Positions 34,203 through 43,717 of a stretch of 64,000 nucleotides of DNA are shown here, piece after piece. The notes below the pieces were generated by a model. It was not told where the DNA came from. It searched no databases and worked only from the letters and a program-made list of their open reading frames with translations. The first letter of the stretch is position 1; each line of letters starts with the position of its first letter. The position numbers were made by a program, and so were the translations under genes. Origin of the DNA: Bog-756 sp963737625 (lineage in GTDB: Bacteria; Actinomycetota; Acidimicrobiia; Acidimicrobiales; RAAP-2); NCBI GenBank assembly GCA_963737625.1, contig CAVTTK010000002.1:2081383-2145382 (forward strand), given 5' to 3'.

Positions 34203-35342
34203 CTACTGCCCTCCCTCAGTCAGATCCTCGCCGTAGACGGCGCTCGCCCAACCGGGCCATCTTTGGTCCCACGTGTTGGAACGCGCCCAGGCAACTCGGT
34301 CACTCTCCAGCCCACTGTTCTCGCTCGATGCCCTCTTCACTCCCTCGACCCACGTCTCTACGCTGTTGGCAAGATACGTTCCCGGAGGTACCTCCCCGTC
34401 CGATGTTGAGACCCCTCGGGACACAACCACGGGACGGCCCCTGGCGGCGATGTCGAACAGCTTCATCGAAGACTGTCCTTCGGCCATGTTCGTCCGAGTG
34501 GGGACAATCAGGACATCAGCACCGTCAATCGCCCCTGCTACAGATGCCCGGGGGATCGTCCCATGCCAGTGGACGCGGTCGGCAAATCGATTGAGTAGAC
34601 CCTCGAACTCTGGCGCGGGCCGATCAACTCTGCCTGCATACCGACACGGACCGTAGATCTCGAGCTTCCATTGCGGCAGTGCGATCAGCAGCTCCGTCAC
34701 CATCTCAACGTCGAAGCGCTCCGATAGCGTCCCCACATAGGCGAGCGAACACCGGTGTGGCCGCTCCGCGACTTCACGGACGATATCTTCAGCGTTGGCC
34801 GCATTGGGGATGACGGCCACAGTGCGATCAGCGAACAGATAACCGAGGTCGCTGGAAGCCAGGATCACCTGGTCGGCCTCCTCGGCTATCCGACGGAACA
34901 ATTCGCCGAATCGCTTGCTGCGCGAGGGAGGATAGAGTTTGGTCCAGTCGTCAGCGCAGTCAAATACCTTGCGCTTCCGGGTCGCTACAGCGGGCCAATG
35001 CCAGGGCAGATTGACGACGGTCGGAGCATTCTCATCAGAATGTTTGGCCAGGACACTCCGCAGAAGTGCAGAATCGAGCGCTTCAGCAGGACGATTGCGA
35101 TGACCGGGCACCAATGTACTTCTGCAGATCACTTCAAGATCCCGAGGGGAACTCGGGTCAGACGTACCTCCCAGGGCCCTGAAGAAGGGCGCGGAATGCC
35201 ATCGATTGACTGTTCGTACGTCCGACGGGGACTCGACAAAGACGACCTCCACCCCAACTCGTTGTGCAGTTTGGGCAAAGGCATGTTCTCGACGAATGTT
35301 CGGCATCCATGGACTCTTCGAACAGATGGTGAGACCAGTCAT
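34203..35342 (-). CDS. GT4-like glycosyltransferase with E-to-D change in the E-x7-E motif
   Basis: A 379-residue GT-B enzyme. The ATG at 35342 (MTGLTICSKSPWMPN) overlaps the previous stop by ATGA. It has VIPNAANAEDIVREV, a YVGTLSERFDVEMV donor-domain start, and ADVLIVPTRTNMAEGQSSMK with a following D where the second Glu of E-x7-E usually lies. It fits the group of GT4-like enzymes from exopolysaccharide loci. The Asp may still serve as a base. Sugar unknown. Confidence 0.83.
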   Translation of the reverse strand: MTGLTICSKSPWMPNIRREHAFAQTAQRVGVEVVFVESPSDVRTVNRWHSAPFFRALGGTSDPSSPRDLEVICRSTLVPGHRNRPAEALDSALLRSVLAKHSDENAPTVVNLPWHWPAVATRKRKVFDCADDWTKLYPPSRSKRFGELFRRIAEEADQVILASSDLGYLFADRTVAVIPNAANAEDIVREVAERPHRCSLAYVGTLSERFDVEMVTELLIALPQWKLEIYGPCRYAGRVDRPAPEFEGLLNRFADRVHWHGTIPRASVAGAIDGADVLIVPTRTNMAEGQSSMKLFDIAARGRPVVVSRGVSTSDGEVPPGTYLANSVETWVEGVKRASSENSGLESDRVAWARSNTWDQRWPGWASAVYGEDLTEGGQ

Positions 35343-36466
35343 CGCAAGCCCACTGACTCCAACGTGGTGCGCAGCTGGTCCGCTGATGAACCCCATGACC
35401 ACTCCCCAGCGTGTTCCGACGCCGCTGCGCCGAGCTTCTTCGAGAGATCCGGGTCGCTGAATGTCGATAGATGAGCGACGACGTCATCACTTGTTCGAGG
35501 CACGGCCCACCCGGTGACGCCTTGAACCACGGTCTCCGGTAGGCCACCTTCACGACTCACGATGACCGGACAGCCACATGCCTGTGCTTCGAGGCTGACC
35601 AGTCCAAACGGCTCTGCCCGAGCCATGTACAGCGTCACAACAGCTGACTGGTAGAGCGACACCAGTTCTTCCTCGGCGACGGCAACCTTGATCACGAGTC
35701 GCACTCCAGCATTGTGTGCCAGTCTCTCGAGTCTGGCTCTCTCTCCCCCGTCTTCACGAGGAGCCACGACAACGATAGGAAGACCGAGTCCGCAGCGGGC
35801 GGCCGCTTCGATGGCGAGGTCGTGGCCCTTGCTCGGAATCAAACTGCCGACAGAGAGCAGATGGTCTCGGTGCACCGACGTTGTCGGGGGGCGAAAGCGA
35901 CTGGACACCCCGCAGCGCAGCACCGACGCCTCACGTCCATAGGCCCGCCCAATCTCTTCGACCGAGTACTCCGAATTTGTGGACAGAACGGCAACCTTGG
36001 CAACCGTTCGCCGGTCCAGGTGCCGACTGAGTCGACGCATCGGCCAGTACGGCACCCGAGTGCGCAATCGAGTGCTCCGTCGGGCGGCAGCTTCATAGTC
36101 CACCCGTCGAGGCTCATCACAGTGATAGACCGCTCGTTGGGCGAGATCTTCCGTCAACCATGGCGCCTGAAGAAAACGACACGAGTTCAGCCAAATGACG
36201 TCTGGAGACTGCTCTCGGATTGCCTCATGCAAGCGAGAGTACGACTTGATCAGCGCCAGAAGATCTGTGTGGCGCCTGATCGGTCGCCAGAGAGAGCCTG
36301 AGGTATTTCCCCGATACGTGAGGGGAATGATGATTGCGTCCGGAGTCAGCGGCTCCGCTCCCTCGAGAGTCACCTCGGAGATGGGGATATGCAGGTGCCG
36401 CAATTGTTCGGCCATCCGTCGGTGAGCGCCACCGAAGCGGAGGTTGTGAACGAGGACGGTGTTCAT
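35339..36466 (-). CDS. GT4 family glycosyltransferase
   Basis: A 375-residue GT-B enzyme. It starts MNTVLVHNLRFGGAHRRMAE (a G-G-A-x-R sugar-loop variant) and has LLSVGSLIPSKGHDLAIEAA and the E-x7-E motif EPFGLVSLE. The ATG overlaps the previous stop by ATGA (36463-36466), as does its own end with the next gene. It is part of the long minus-strand operon. Confidence 0.87.
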   Translation of the reverse strand: MNTVLVHNLRFGGAHRRMAEQLRHLHIPISEVTLEGAEPLTPDAIIIPLTYRGNTSGSLWRPIRRHTDLLALIKSYSRLHEAIREQSPDVIWLNSCRFLQAPWLTEDLAQRAVYHCDEPRRVDYEAAARRSTRLRTRVPYWPMRRLSRHLDRRTVAKVAVLSTNSEYSVEEIGRAYGREASVLRCGVSSRFRPPTTSVHRDHLLSVGSLIPSKGHDLAIEAAARCGLGLPIVVVAPREDGGERARLERLAHNAGVRLVIKVAVAEEELVSLYQSAVVTLYMARAEPFGLVSLEAQACGCPVIVSREGGLPETVVQGVTGWAVPRTSDDVVAHLSTFSDPDLSKKLGAAASEHAGEWSWGSSADQLRTTLESVGLR

Positions 36467-37558
36467 GCGCCGCAGGTGGCAGCATCGAGGACTCGAACTC
36501 GATCGAGCTCTTCTTCGTAGACTTCCAGGAGTCCGTCAACCATCTGCGCTACTCCGAATGACGCAACGCGTTCTCGTCCGGATCGGCCCAACCCTTCCGC
36601 TAGCGTTCGATCGGAGGCAAGGCGGTCAAGAGCGCCCGCCAGTGCGGCGGGATCCTCTGGATTGACCAGCAGCCCAGTTACTCCGTCGGACACCATTTCC
36701 GGAAGTCCATCCACGTTGGTAGCAACGATTGGTCGTCCCCGCTCCATAGCTTCCAGGCAGACATAGGGCCACGCTTCCCATCGGGATGGCACCACCAACG
36801 CCGTCGCCGCTTCAAGATCGGCTCCAATGTGGGCAGACGGCCCCATGAACCTCAGTCGGTCCGAGCTCAATTTCGGCCCACTTCCTCAGAGAGTCAAGGT
36901 GAGGTCCATCGCCGATCACCTGCGCCTCCCACGGAACAGCTGCATAGGAAGCTGCGTCGATCAAGACGTCGAAGCCCTTCTGCATGATCACTGTGCCGAT
37001 CGCCACGAACAGTGGAAGCCCGTGCGGCCATTCAGCGGGTGCCGTGGTGCATTCGATGCCGTTAGGGATCGACACGACTCTTCGTCCATCCACGCCATAG
37101 CGGATCATGACAAATCGGCGCGAGGCCTCGCTGACGCAGACAACTCGGTGACATAGTGCGTATTCACTCCGCTTGAAGATTGTCTTGGTCGACCATGCCC
37201 CGAACTTGCGCCCCTGCACCCCGCGTAACGCAGTGGGATCAGAAGCATTCGACCGAGGCAAGTGCTCAGTCAGGATCACCGCGCTGGCAGATTTGCGGGC
37301 CATGCCCAGCCGTGCCAGCATCTGGCGGTCGTAGGTGTCGGCCAAGTGGCCATGCCAGATATCGGCCTTTGCCGTCGAGCGCAGATCTTGGGTTTGCAGC
37401 CCCAACTCAGCAGCTTCACCAATCAGACTGGACGCTCCGGTTGGTAGCGCCAATGACACGTGACAGCCTCGATCCCGGAGGCCACGGCCCAGATCGACCA
37501 GGTGACGCCAGACACCGCCCTTGACCGTAACGTTCGCGGCGAGGATCACCTTGGTCAT
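36463..37558 (-). pseudogene. GT4 family glycosyltransferase, frameshifted
   Basis: Two frames make one GT-B enzyme. The first runs from the ATG at 37558 (KVILAANVTVKGGVWRHLVD) to RKWAEIE at about 36868. The second continues SSDRLRFMGPSAHIGADLEA and ends at 36463 with the E-x7-E site EAWPYVCLE. One base appears lost or gained near 36868, in ttgagctc. The gene keeps ATGA overlaps at both ends, so the operon was laid out with it intact. Sequencing error is possible and would restore a full GT4. Confidence 0.8.
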
Positions 37559-39102
37559 CCGAGGACCGCCGGTTCTCGTCCTGACCGTGCTGGCAATGGA
37601 TCCTCAACTGGTCGATGGGAACCGCTGGCAGCAAGCCCGATGAGTATGGCGAGGCAGCCTGCGACTGCGTAGTAGCGAACGGTGAAATCGGTGACCCAGG
37701 TGATTCCCACGCTCACGAAGGCTCCGGCCAAGCCTGGATAGAGCCAATCTGTCCGCCGTGCTCGGAAGAGGTCGACGAATACGGCCCCGGCCAGAAGCAC
37801 GAGGGCGGCCCCGCCAAACAGGCCACCTTCCGCAAGGTATTGCAAATAGACATCAGACGCGTGCGTCCCAGCGCCCGAGCCCGCCACCAACTCCTGATAC
37901 TGGCCGGCAAGGTTGCCGATTCCCACGCCGGCAATCGGATTCTCCTCGAATGTCTTGAGCGCGAAGCTCCAATCCACTTGGCGAGTCTTGTCCCCGGAAG
38001 CGGTCCGAACCGTTGACGCCGTTGGGTGCAGTATCGAGGTAAACCGGCTTGAGATTGCTGGGCCGTACCATGCAGAGGCGACGAGCAGGACGCCGACGAT
38101 GAGGACGCCCGAATAGCTAATCGCTCGTCGACGCTGGTCGCCATGGCTGAAGAGGGAGATACAGAGCACTCCAGCGATGGCTCCCATCCAGCTTGCTCGT
38201 GACAGCGATACGGCCAACCCGCCGACGATAAGGAGTGAGGAAAGTCCAGCGAACCAGCGGTGACCGGTACGTGAATCTCGGCGGAGGACGATCAGCATCG
38301 CCATCGGCAGGGCCATGGCCAGCACATTGCCAAGAGAGATGGGATCGAAGAACGTGCCGGTCGTCCTCGCCGCCGAGCCGTAATTGTAGAAGTAGCTGTG
38401 GGCTGAATACGAGACGGTGCCCGCACCGCCGTACAGGCTGTACTGCTGGCCCGTCACGTGCTGGACGAGTGCCAACGTCGATTGGGCCGCTGCTGAACCA
38501 ACGAAGACAAGTACGACTATTGACCGGCCATCTGGGTACAGGCCGACAACTCGCGCACATACCCACGCGATGTCGACAAAAAGGAACAGGTAGAGCACCT
38601 GGTGATCAACGCCGGTGCCCAACACGGAAGGCAGAACCAACAGAAGCGCAATCCACGGAACGACGGCAGCCAGCGCCGGTTTCTTGCCGTTACGGTCAGC
38701 CTTTACTCCACCTTCGATTGTGACGACGGCCGTCGCCAGTAGCGATGTGGCAAAGAGGATGGAAATGGGCTGACTGGAAATCGTCGTGACATATGGTTCG
38801 ATCGGTATCGTCAGGATCAAGATGCCCGTGGCCCAGGCGGCCGGACGCTTCACCGTCAGCAGCAGGATGATGAGCAGAGGACCGCCCAGTGTGATCATCC
38901 ACTTCAGAGTGGAGTACTGATGGAACAGCTTGGTGGCAAGAATTCCTGAAGCCCCGATAGCAAACAGGAGTACGGCTCCGCTGAGTACCAACACCCACAA
39001 GACACTGTGGACCTCAATGCGTGGTGCCATGATCCGAGGCTTGATTCGCCTGCTCCCGGAATGCACGTATCTATAGGTCGCAACCTGTGCTCGCTCCGTC
39101 AT
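37555..39102 (-). CDS. O-antigen ligase / polymerase family membrane protein
   Basis: A 515-residue protein with about 12 hydrophobic segments and a large loop (about 215-250) with GTFFDPISLGNVLAMALPMA. It ends with the SFALKTFEENPIAGVGIGNL motif of O-antigen ligase/Wzy-like proteins. In Wzx/Wzy-type systems it would polymerise repeat units outside the membrane. The ATG at 39102 overlaps the Wzz-like stop by ATGA. Substrate is inferred from the operon. Confidence 0.85.
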   Translation of the reverse strand: MTERAQVATYRYVHSGSRRIKPRIMAPRIEVHSVLWVLVLSGAVLLFAIGASGILATKLFHQYSTLKWMITLGGPLLIILLLTVKRPAAWATGILILTIPIEPYVTTISSQPISILFATSLLATAVVTIEGGVKADRNGKKPALAAVVPWIALLLVLPSVLGTGVDHQVLYLFLFVDIAWVCARVVGLYPDGRSIVVLVFVGSAAAQSTLALVQHVTGQQYSLYGGAGTVSYSAHSYFYNYGSAARTTGTFFDPISLGNVLAMALPMAMLIVLRRDSRTGHRWFAGLSSLLIVGGLAVSLSRASWMGAIAGVLCISLFSHGDQRRRAISYSGVLIVGVLLVASAWYGPAISSRFTSILHPTASTVRTASGDKTRQVDWSFALKTFEENPIAGVGIGNLAGQYQELVAGSGAGTHASDVYLQYLAEGGLFGGAALVLLAGAVFVDLFRARRTDWLYPGLAGAFVSVGITWVTDFTVRYYAVAGCLAILIGLAASGSHRPVEDPLPARSGREPAVLG

Positions 39103-40229
39103 AGGCCCGTCGTGGAGTTCGTCTTCCGCCTGGCTGCAACTATCGCAAGCTGACCGGCGATGAACAGCGTGGCGAGTGCCGCAATCGATGCATAGAAGGT
39201 AGGGCGCGGGGAGATCTTGCTTCCCGGACCAGCTGCCTGGAACACCGAGATGGTCGGCTGTTGGGACGCAATGGCCAGAGCAGCGCTTACCGTCAACGAT
39301 GCACGGCTCGCCATCAGTTGGGTGAGTTGGCCCTCTTCACTTTGGACTTTTGACAAGGAAAGACTGCCCTGATCAGCCGCAGGCACAGAGTCAATAGCGT
39401 GTTGCAGCGCGGCGATCTGCTGATCAAGGGGAGCTGCCTGGGCGTTCACGGAACTCTGTAGGGCCGACGAACTCGTTCGTGCCCGGTCCAGCAAGAATGA
39501 TCGCAGTGCCAATGAGATTCCATTCGCCCACCGTTGTGCAGTCGACGGATCGGACGCCTGCACCGTGATCTGTATGACATTTTGCGCATTGAGCGTCCCG
39601 GCGGACACGCTGGCGGACAACACTGACGGGGGTACTCCGAGCGCCTTTGCGGCGCCAGCGAGAACGCCGTCGGCACTGACAAGTTGGGCGTCTTGAGCAG
39701 CCAGGTCGTTCGAAGCCAGGGCCACGTCTTGCGCCGAACCACCAGGAGTTGATGCGGCAGTCACGCTCAACGATGCCGACGATGAATAGACGGGGTGCGT
39801 GGCGCTGCTCGCTACGTAGACGAGCGTTGCCACAACCACGGTGGCGATAACGATGAAGGACTTCGCGTGCCAAAGTACTTCCAGCCGATCATCGGACCTC
39901 CGGCGGTGCGATCGCACTCTTCGCACCACAACGTTCCCCCCGCCGGTCGCTGGAGCAGCGATGTCACCATCCTCGCCCTGTTCCAAGTACGAAGTGGCTC
40001 CCGTCGTCGAGAGCAGGGCCTGCCCGGCGACATCCCGCGTGACCCGTACGCTGCGGGAGTCCTGCGTCAACATAAACTCGGCTTCTCCCCCTCGCCGTTC
40101 AGTCAACTCACTGAGATCGCATGGAGGGACCGAGGGGCTCACTTCATTCTCACCGGCTCGACCTACCGGTACTGACGATGCCGAGTGCCCCCCACCGCGC
40201 CGCCGTGTGGCTGTCTCGTCCAGGTCCAT
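39099..40229 (-). CDS. Wzz-like polysaccharide co-polymerase
   Basis: A 376-residue protein with two membrane segments, at about 124-146 (SFIVIATVVVATLVYVA) and about 345-365 (ASIAALATLFIAGQLAIVAA). Between them is a long Ala/Ser/Gln-rich coiled-coil region, the layout of Wzz/PCP chain-length regulators. The ~115-residue cytoplasmic N-terminus is unusually long and low in complexity (VRRVRSHRRRSDDR). There is no C-terminal kinase domain. It sets glycan chain length with the neighbouring polymerase. The TGATG overlap with the upstream GT4 couples translation. Confidence 0.83.
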   Translation of the reverse strand: MDLDETATRRRGGGHSASSVPVGRAGENEVSPSVPPCDLSELTERRGGEAEFMLTQDSRSVRVTRDVAGQALLSTTGATSYLEQGEDGDIAAPATGGGNVVVRRVRSHRRRSDDRLEVLWHAKSFIVIATVVVATLVYVASSATHPVYSSSASLSVTAASTPGGSAQDVALASNDLAAQDAQLVSADGVLAGAAKALGVPPSVLSASVSAGTLNAQNVIQITVQASDPSTAQRWANGISLALRSFLLDRARTSSSALQSSVNAQAAPLDQQIAALQHAIDSVPAADQGSLSLSKVQSEEGQLTQLMASRASLTVSAALAIASQQPTISVFQAAGPGSKISPRPTFYASIAALATLFIAGQLAIVAARRKTNSTTGL

Positions 40230-41419
40230 CAGGCAAACCCTCTCCGTGGGGGTAGTTCCTCCGAATCGATGAATCGATCATTCGTCAATAGGCTGCCAAC
40301 GAGTGCGCCATATCGGTCGGCGACGCGATGCTCGGAATAGCTCTCCTCAGCTGTGCGACGCGCTCGATCCCTGTAGAGGTCGAGGAGGGAGCGGTCTCTG
40401 AGCATGTCGGTCAGACCCCGGGCCAACTCATCCGGCTCTGCGTTCTCCGTACTGACGATGCCCTCCTCGTCAGAGAGGCTCGCAGCTGCAGCCCGTGTGG
40501 CGAGCACTGCCCCTCCGCAAGCCATCGCTTCCAGGAGAACCAGTGGCAATCCTTCCCAGCGGCTCGGAATCACGACAACGTCAGCCGCTCGGTAATGCGG
40601 TCTGGGATCGGCCAAACCGACAAACTCGACGCGATCAGCCAAACCGATCTCGTCGGCTAGTTGACGCAATTGCTCTTCGTCGGGTCCATCTCCGACCAGA
40701 GCCAGTCGAACGCTCTGATCCTCCAGCTTGCCCATGGCTTGAATCAATGCGTCTTGGCCCTTCTGCCGGCAGAGCCGCCCGACACAGACCACCAGAGGGT
40801 CATCGCCTCGAGGTGCGGTTGCCCCTTCCGGTGAGTAGGCAACCGTATCGACGCCGTTCTCGATCAACACGATCTTCATCGCATCACCAGGAGACAACAG
40901 TTCCCGTCCATCCTCCGCCTCGCCGTGGGATACGGCAACGATGGCGTCGGCCCATCGTGCTGCACCTCTCTCGAACATCCGATAGAGGGTGGCGGTGGAC
41001 CCTCCGACATACCACGACCAAGCATGCGGATAGAACACGCACTTGGGTCTCTCCGAACGCTTCATCGTGGCCATCGCAACGCGACCAATTGCGCCTGCCT
41101 TGCTCGAGTGGAGACAGGCCAGGTCAACGTCGAAGAGAAGCCGTCGCACCGCACGGATCGCAATCAGATCGAGATGACTCGGATTCCGAACCAAGGGCAA
41201 GTTGACCCAAGCTACGGGGTGCTCAAGGGCCCACTGTTCGAGCTGACCAGGAGGTGAAACAATCGTCACGCTTCGCCCCTGTGCCAAGTCAGCTTTCGCT
41301 AGATCCTTGACGACTGCGGCGGTCCCCCCTTCCACGGGTTGGCTCATGTGCATCACTCGATCCGGACGTCTTTCCTCGTGCTCTGGGCGCGACGAGCGGA
41401 CTGTCTCCATGCCAATCAC
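40229..41419 (-). CDS. GT4 family glycosyltransferase
   Basis: A 396-residue GT-B enzyme. It has MSQPVEGGTAAVVKDLAKAD at the N-terminus, ENGVDTVAYSPEG, VVCVGRLCRQKGQDALIQAM and the E-x7-E motif EGLPLVLLE. It lies second in the operon, so it probably adds the second sugar onto the lipid-linked primer; order of action is inference. The GTG at 41419 follows the upstream stop by two bases; the ATG at 41410 is also possible. Confidence 0.87.
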   Translation of the reverse strand: MIGMETVRSSRPEHEERRPDRVMHMSQPVEGGTAAVVKDLAKADLAQGRSVTIVSPPGQLEQWALEHPVAWVNLPLVRNPSHLDLIAIRAVRRLLFDVDLACLHSSKAGAIGRVAMATMKRSERPKCVFYPHAWSWYVGGSTATLYRMFERGAARWADAIVAVSHGEAEDGRELLSPGDAMKIVLIENGVDTVAYSPEGATAPRGDDPLVVCVGRLCRQKGQDALIQAMGKLEDQSVRLALVGDGPDEEQLRQLADEIGLADRVEFVGLADPRPHYRAADVVVIPSRWEGLPLVLLEAMACGGAVLATRAAAASLSDEEGIVSTENAEPDELARGLTDMLRDRSLLDLYRDRARRTAEESYSEHRVADRYGALVGSLLTNDRFIDSEELPPRRGFA

Positions 41420-41421
41420 AC

Positions 41422-42912
41422 TCAGCCCCCCCTTCCGAACAAGACCTCAGAAAAGGTTCTCAGGATGACTTTGATGTCCAACCACAGTGACCAATTCTCG
41501 ATGTAGTAGTTGTCGAAATAGCAGCGCTCTGAGATCGAGGTGTCTCCGCGCATGCCATTGACTTGAGCCAGTCCGGTCAGACCAGCGGGAACACGATGGC
41601 GGTACATGTACGTAGGTTCTTCAGCAGAGAACTTCTCGACAAAGAATGGGCGCTCAGGACGAGGACCAACAAACGTCATGTCGCCCCGTAGAATCGTCCA
41701 CAGTTGCGGAAGCTCATCAAGTGACGTCCGTCGGAGCAATCTTCCTACCCGGCTTACCCGGTCATCATCCTTGATCGACCATTTGACCTGGGCTTCGTGA
41801 TCATTCTCGGGCCGCAATGAACGAAACTTGATGATTTCAAACGGAAGACCGTCGCGCCCAACTCGCACCTGACGGAAGAATATTCCACGTCCTGCGTCCA
41901 GCCTGACAGCCAACGCGCACAGCGCCAGCACCGGCGAGAGCACGACGAGCGCGATGGACGCGGCCAGTATGTCGAAGAGGCGCTTGCATCTCCAGGGAAC
42001 GCCCATCCTCGAATCCGGACGTAGCCGCACGAGTGGAATCGACCCGACCATGTCCGTAATGGAGGCCTGGCGACTCACTTCGTGGAGGCGGGGCACCAGA
42101 AGAATGTCGCAATCGTTCCAGAAGGCCTGGCGGACGATCATGGCCAGCTCTTGTTCGGCAAACCCTTGGTCGCACACCATGATCACTTCCGCATCGAGCT
42201 CGTCGATGCGCGAACGCAAGGATTCAATTTGACCTAGGTATCGGGCTTCGTCGACAGAGCTACCCGGTTCCGCTCGATCGGCTAGGTACCCGACGACCGA
42301 AAGGCCGTAATCGGGTACCCGCTCCAAGCTTTCGCGAAGCCTGTCGGCAATAGGGCCTGTACCGACAATGATGCACCGGTGAAGTACCAACTTGTGTCGT
42401 CTCGCCAGCCTGACTGCGAGGTTGACGAAGGTGCGGCCAACCAATGTCAGGAATACTGCCGCTGCCGCGCCTTCGAGATAGACCGCAACGTCCGGAGATG
42501 GATGACGCAGGGCGCTTAGCGTCGCCACGCAGCCGATGGCGGCGAGCATTCTCCCCAGCAACGCCGGATACTCATCAAGGGCAAGGGCCTGAAGGCAAGG
42601 CCGATAGAGGTCAGCGGACCAGAAGAGGATCACCGAGAGGAGCGCCGCCGTCAGGATTCCTCTCAGATGGGACCATTCCCACAAAGCTGGCAAGGTGAGA
42701 CAGATGACGTCGCTCAGGACGAGACTCTGAGCGGCAGTAATCGGAATGGTTCGTGGCTTCTTCCGATCGCCATTGGCTTCGGGCAGGCGAGGCGATTCGG
42801 CGGCGGCCTCATGAATGACGATTGCCGGGCTGGCGGGCTCCGTCACCTCCTGCTGGAGAAATTCCGAACGAGCCCTATAGGTAGCACCCCGCTGCGTGGA
42901 ACGTGTCGCCAC
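41422..42912 (-). CDS. Polyprenyl glycosylphosphotransferase (WcaJ/WbaP-like), operon start
   Basis: A 496-residue membrane enzyme that should transfer a sugar-1-phosphate to undecaprenyl phosphate and thus start the repeat unit. It has four to five N-terminal helices, a Rossmann-like middle (RCIIVGTGPIADRLRESLER), and the conserved catalytic C-terminal domain CKRLFDILAASIALVVLSPV, EIIKFRSLRPENDHE, FVGPRPERP and GLTGLAQVNG. The GTG at 42912 begins the longest operon here. A region richer in A and T upstream (about 42980-43030) may hold the promoter. Confidence 0.92.
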   Translation of the reverse strand: MATRSTQRGATYRARSEFLQQEVTEPASPAIVIHEAAAESPRLPEANGDRKKPRTIPITAAQSLVLSDVICLTLPALWEWSHLRGILTAALLSVILFWSADLYRPCLQALALDEYPALLGRMLAAIGCVATLSALRHPSPDVAVYLEGAAAAVFLTLVGRTFVNLAVRLARRHKLVLHRCIIVGTGPIADRLRESLERVPDYGLSVVGYLADRAEPGSSVDEARYLGQIESLRSRIDELDAEVIMVCDQGFAEQELAMIVRQAFWNDCDILLVPRLHEVSRQASITDMVGSIPLVRLRPDSRMGVPWRCKRLFDILAASIALVVLSPVLALCALAVRLDAGRGIFFRQVRVGRDGLPFEIIKFRSLRPENDHEAQVKWSIKDDDRVSRVGRLLRRTSLDELPQLWTILRGDMTFVGPRPERPFFVEKFSAEEPTYMYRHRVPAGLTGLAQVNGMRGDTSISERCYFDNYYIENWSLWLDIKVILRTFSEVLFGRGG

Positions 42913-42959
42913 TATCTACACCAACCTGACGAGGTCCGAGGGAACGAGGCAAGGCAAGG

Positions 42960-43040
42960 GAATAGGCAAGCGGCAACTGGAATGTATTAACTACTGTGCG
43001 TGGTTATATAACTACTTTATGTGTTCATTTGTACAGCCGC
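42960..43040 (-). promoter_or_regulatory. AT-rich probable promoter region of exopolysaccharide operon
   Basis: Between 42980 and 43030 the sequence (ttatataactactttatgtg) is far richer in A and T than its surroundings, just upstream of the first gene of the operon. No exact -35/-10 pair can be fixed by eye. Confidence 0.35.
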
Positions 43041-43717
43041 CCGCGGTGGAAGTCAAATGAGGCTTCGTGCTCAGGAGCGACGACCGGATCGGCATAGTTG
43101 TGGATGTCCCCTCCTCGCACCGAATGCGGCCCGGATCGCCATCCAGGGCGGAAGGGGACTTCAGCCTCCTCCCATTACCATTCCCTCACGGAGCTCCGCC
43201 CCATCCATCGTCACCTGGTCGACGACGAGATCGCCCTCATCGGGGACGGACTGCTGTCCACGGCCGGACGATGCAGGCCTTCATCACGGACCAATGGCAC
43301 GAGCTGGGGTCGAGGGCTTCCTCCCTCCATCTACGACCTCGACCCGGGCCGACAGGTGGGACAACCCGGAGGACCCGTTCTTGTCGGACCCTGCCCGGAC
43401 GCCCCTTCTGAAGTGCCACAATCGTTGGCATCGGTGGCAGCGCCAACGAGACCCGGTCGGCCTTCGCCTGCGTAGGTCACACGTTTGGGTCCCGGCGGTA
43501 GCGTACGAAGGATGGCTGTGCCCGGTGAACATCTCAGTCGGCTCCGACCACCCCGGGCGATCGAGCTGAGATAGTGCGCCGTCTATGATTCATGGTTCGG
43601 TATGCCACCCGTCGCTTAGTGGACGAGCTCATGATCCAAGGAGGAAGTGCATGACCCTTCGTTGCTCCGCTCAGCGATCTACGCGCTGAGACCATTGGTA
43701 GTCACTTGGTGCGGCCA
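43041..43717. other. Gene-free stretch before plus-strand GT4
   Basis: About 680 bases. Short open frames exist, but none looks like a known protein. One hint of a lost gene is VDDEIALIGDGLLS near 43210, too weak to name. Confidence 0.35.

Noticed and set aside
43098..43475. Possible coding remnant with VDDEIALIGDGLLS
   Set aside because: Too short and broken; no family could be named.
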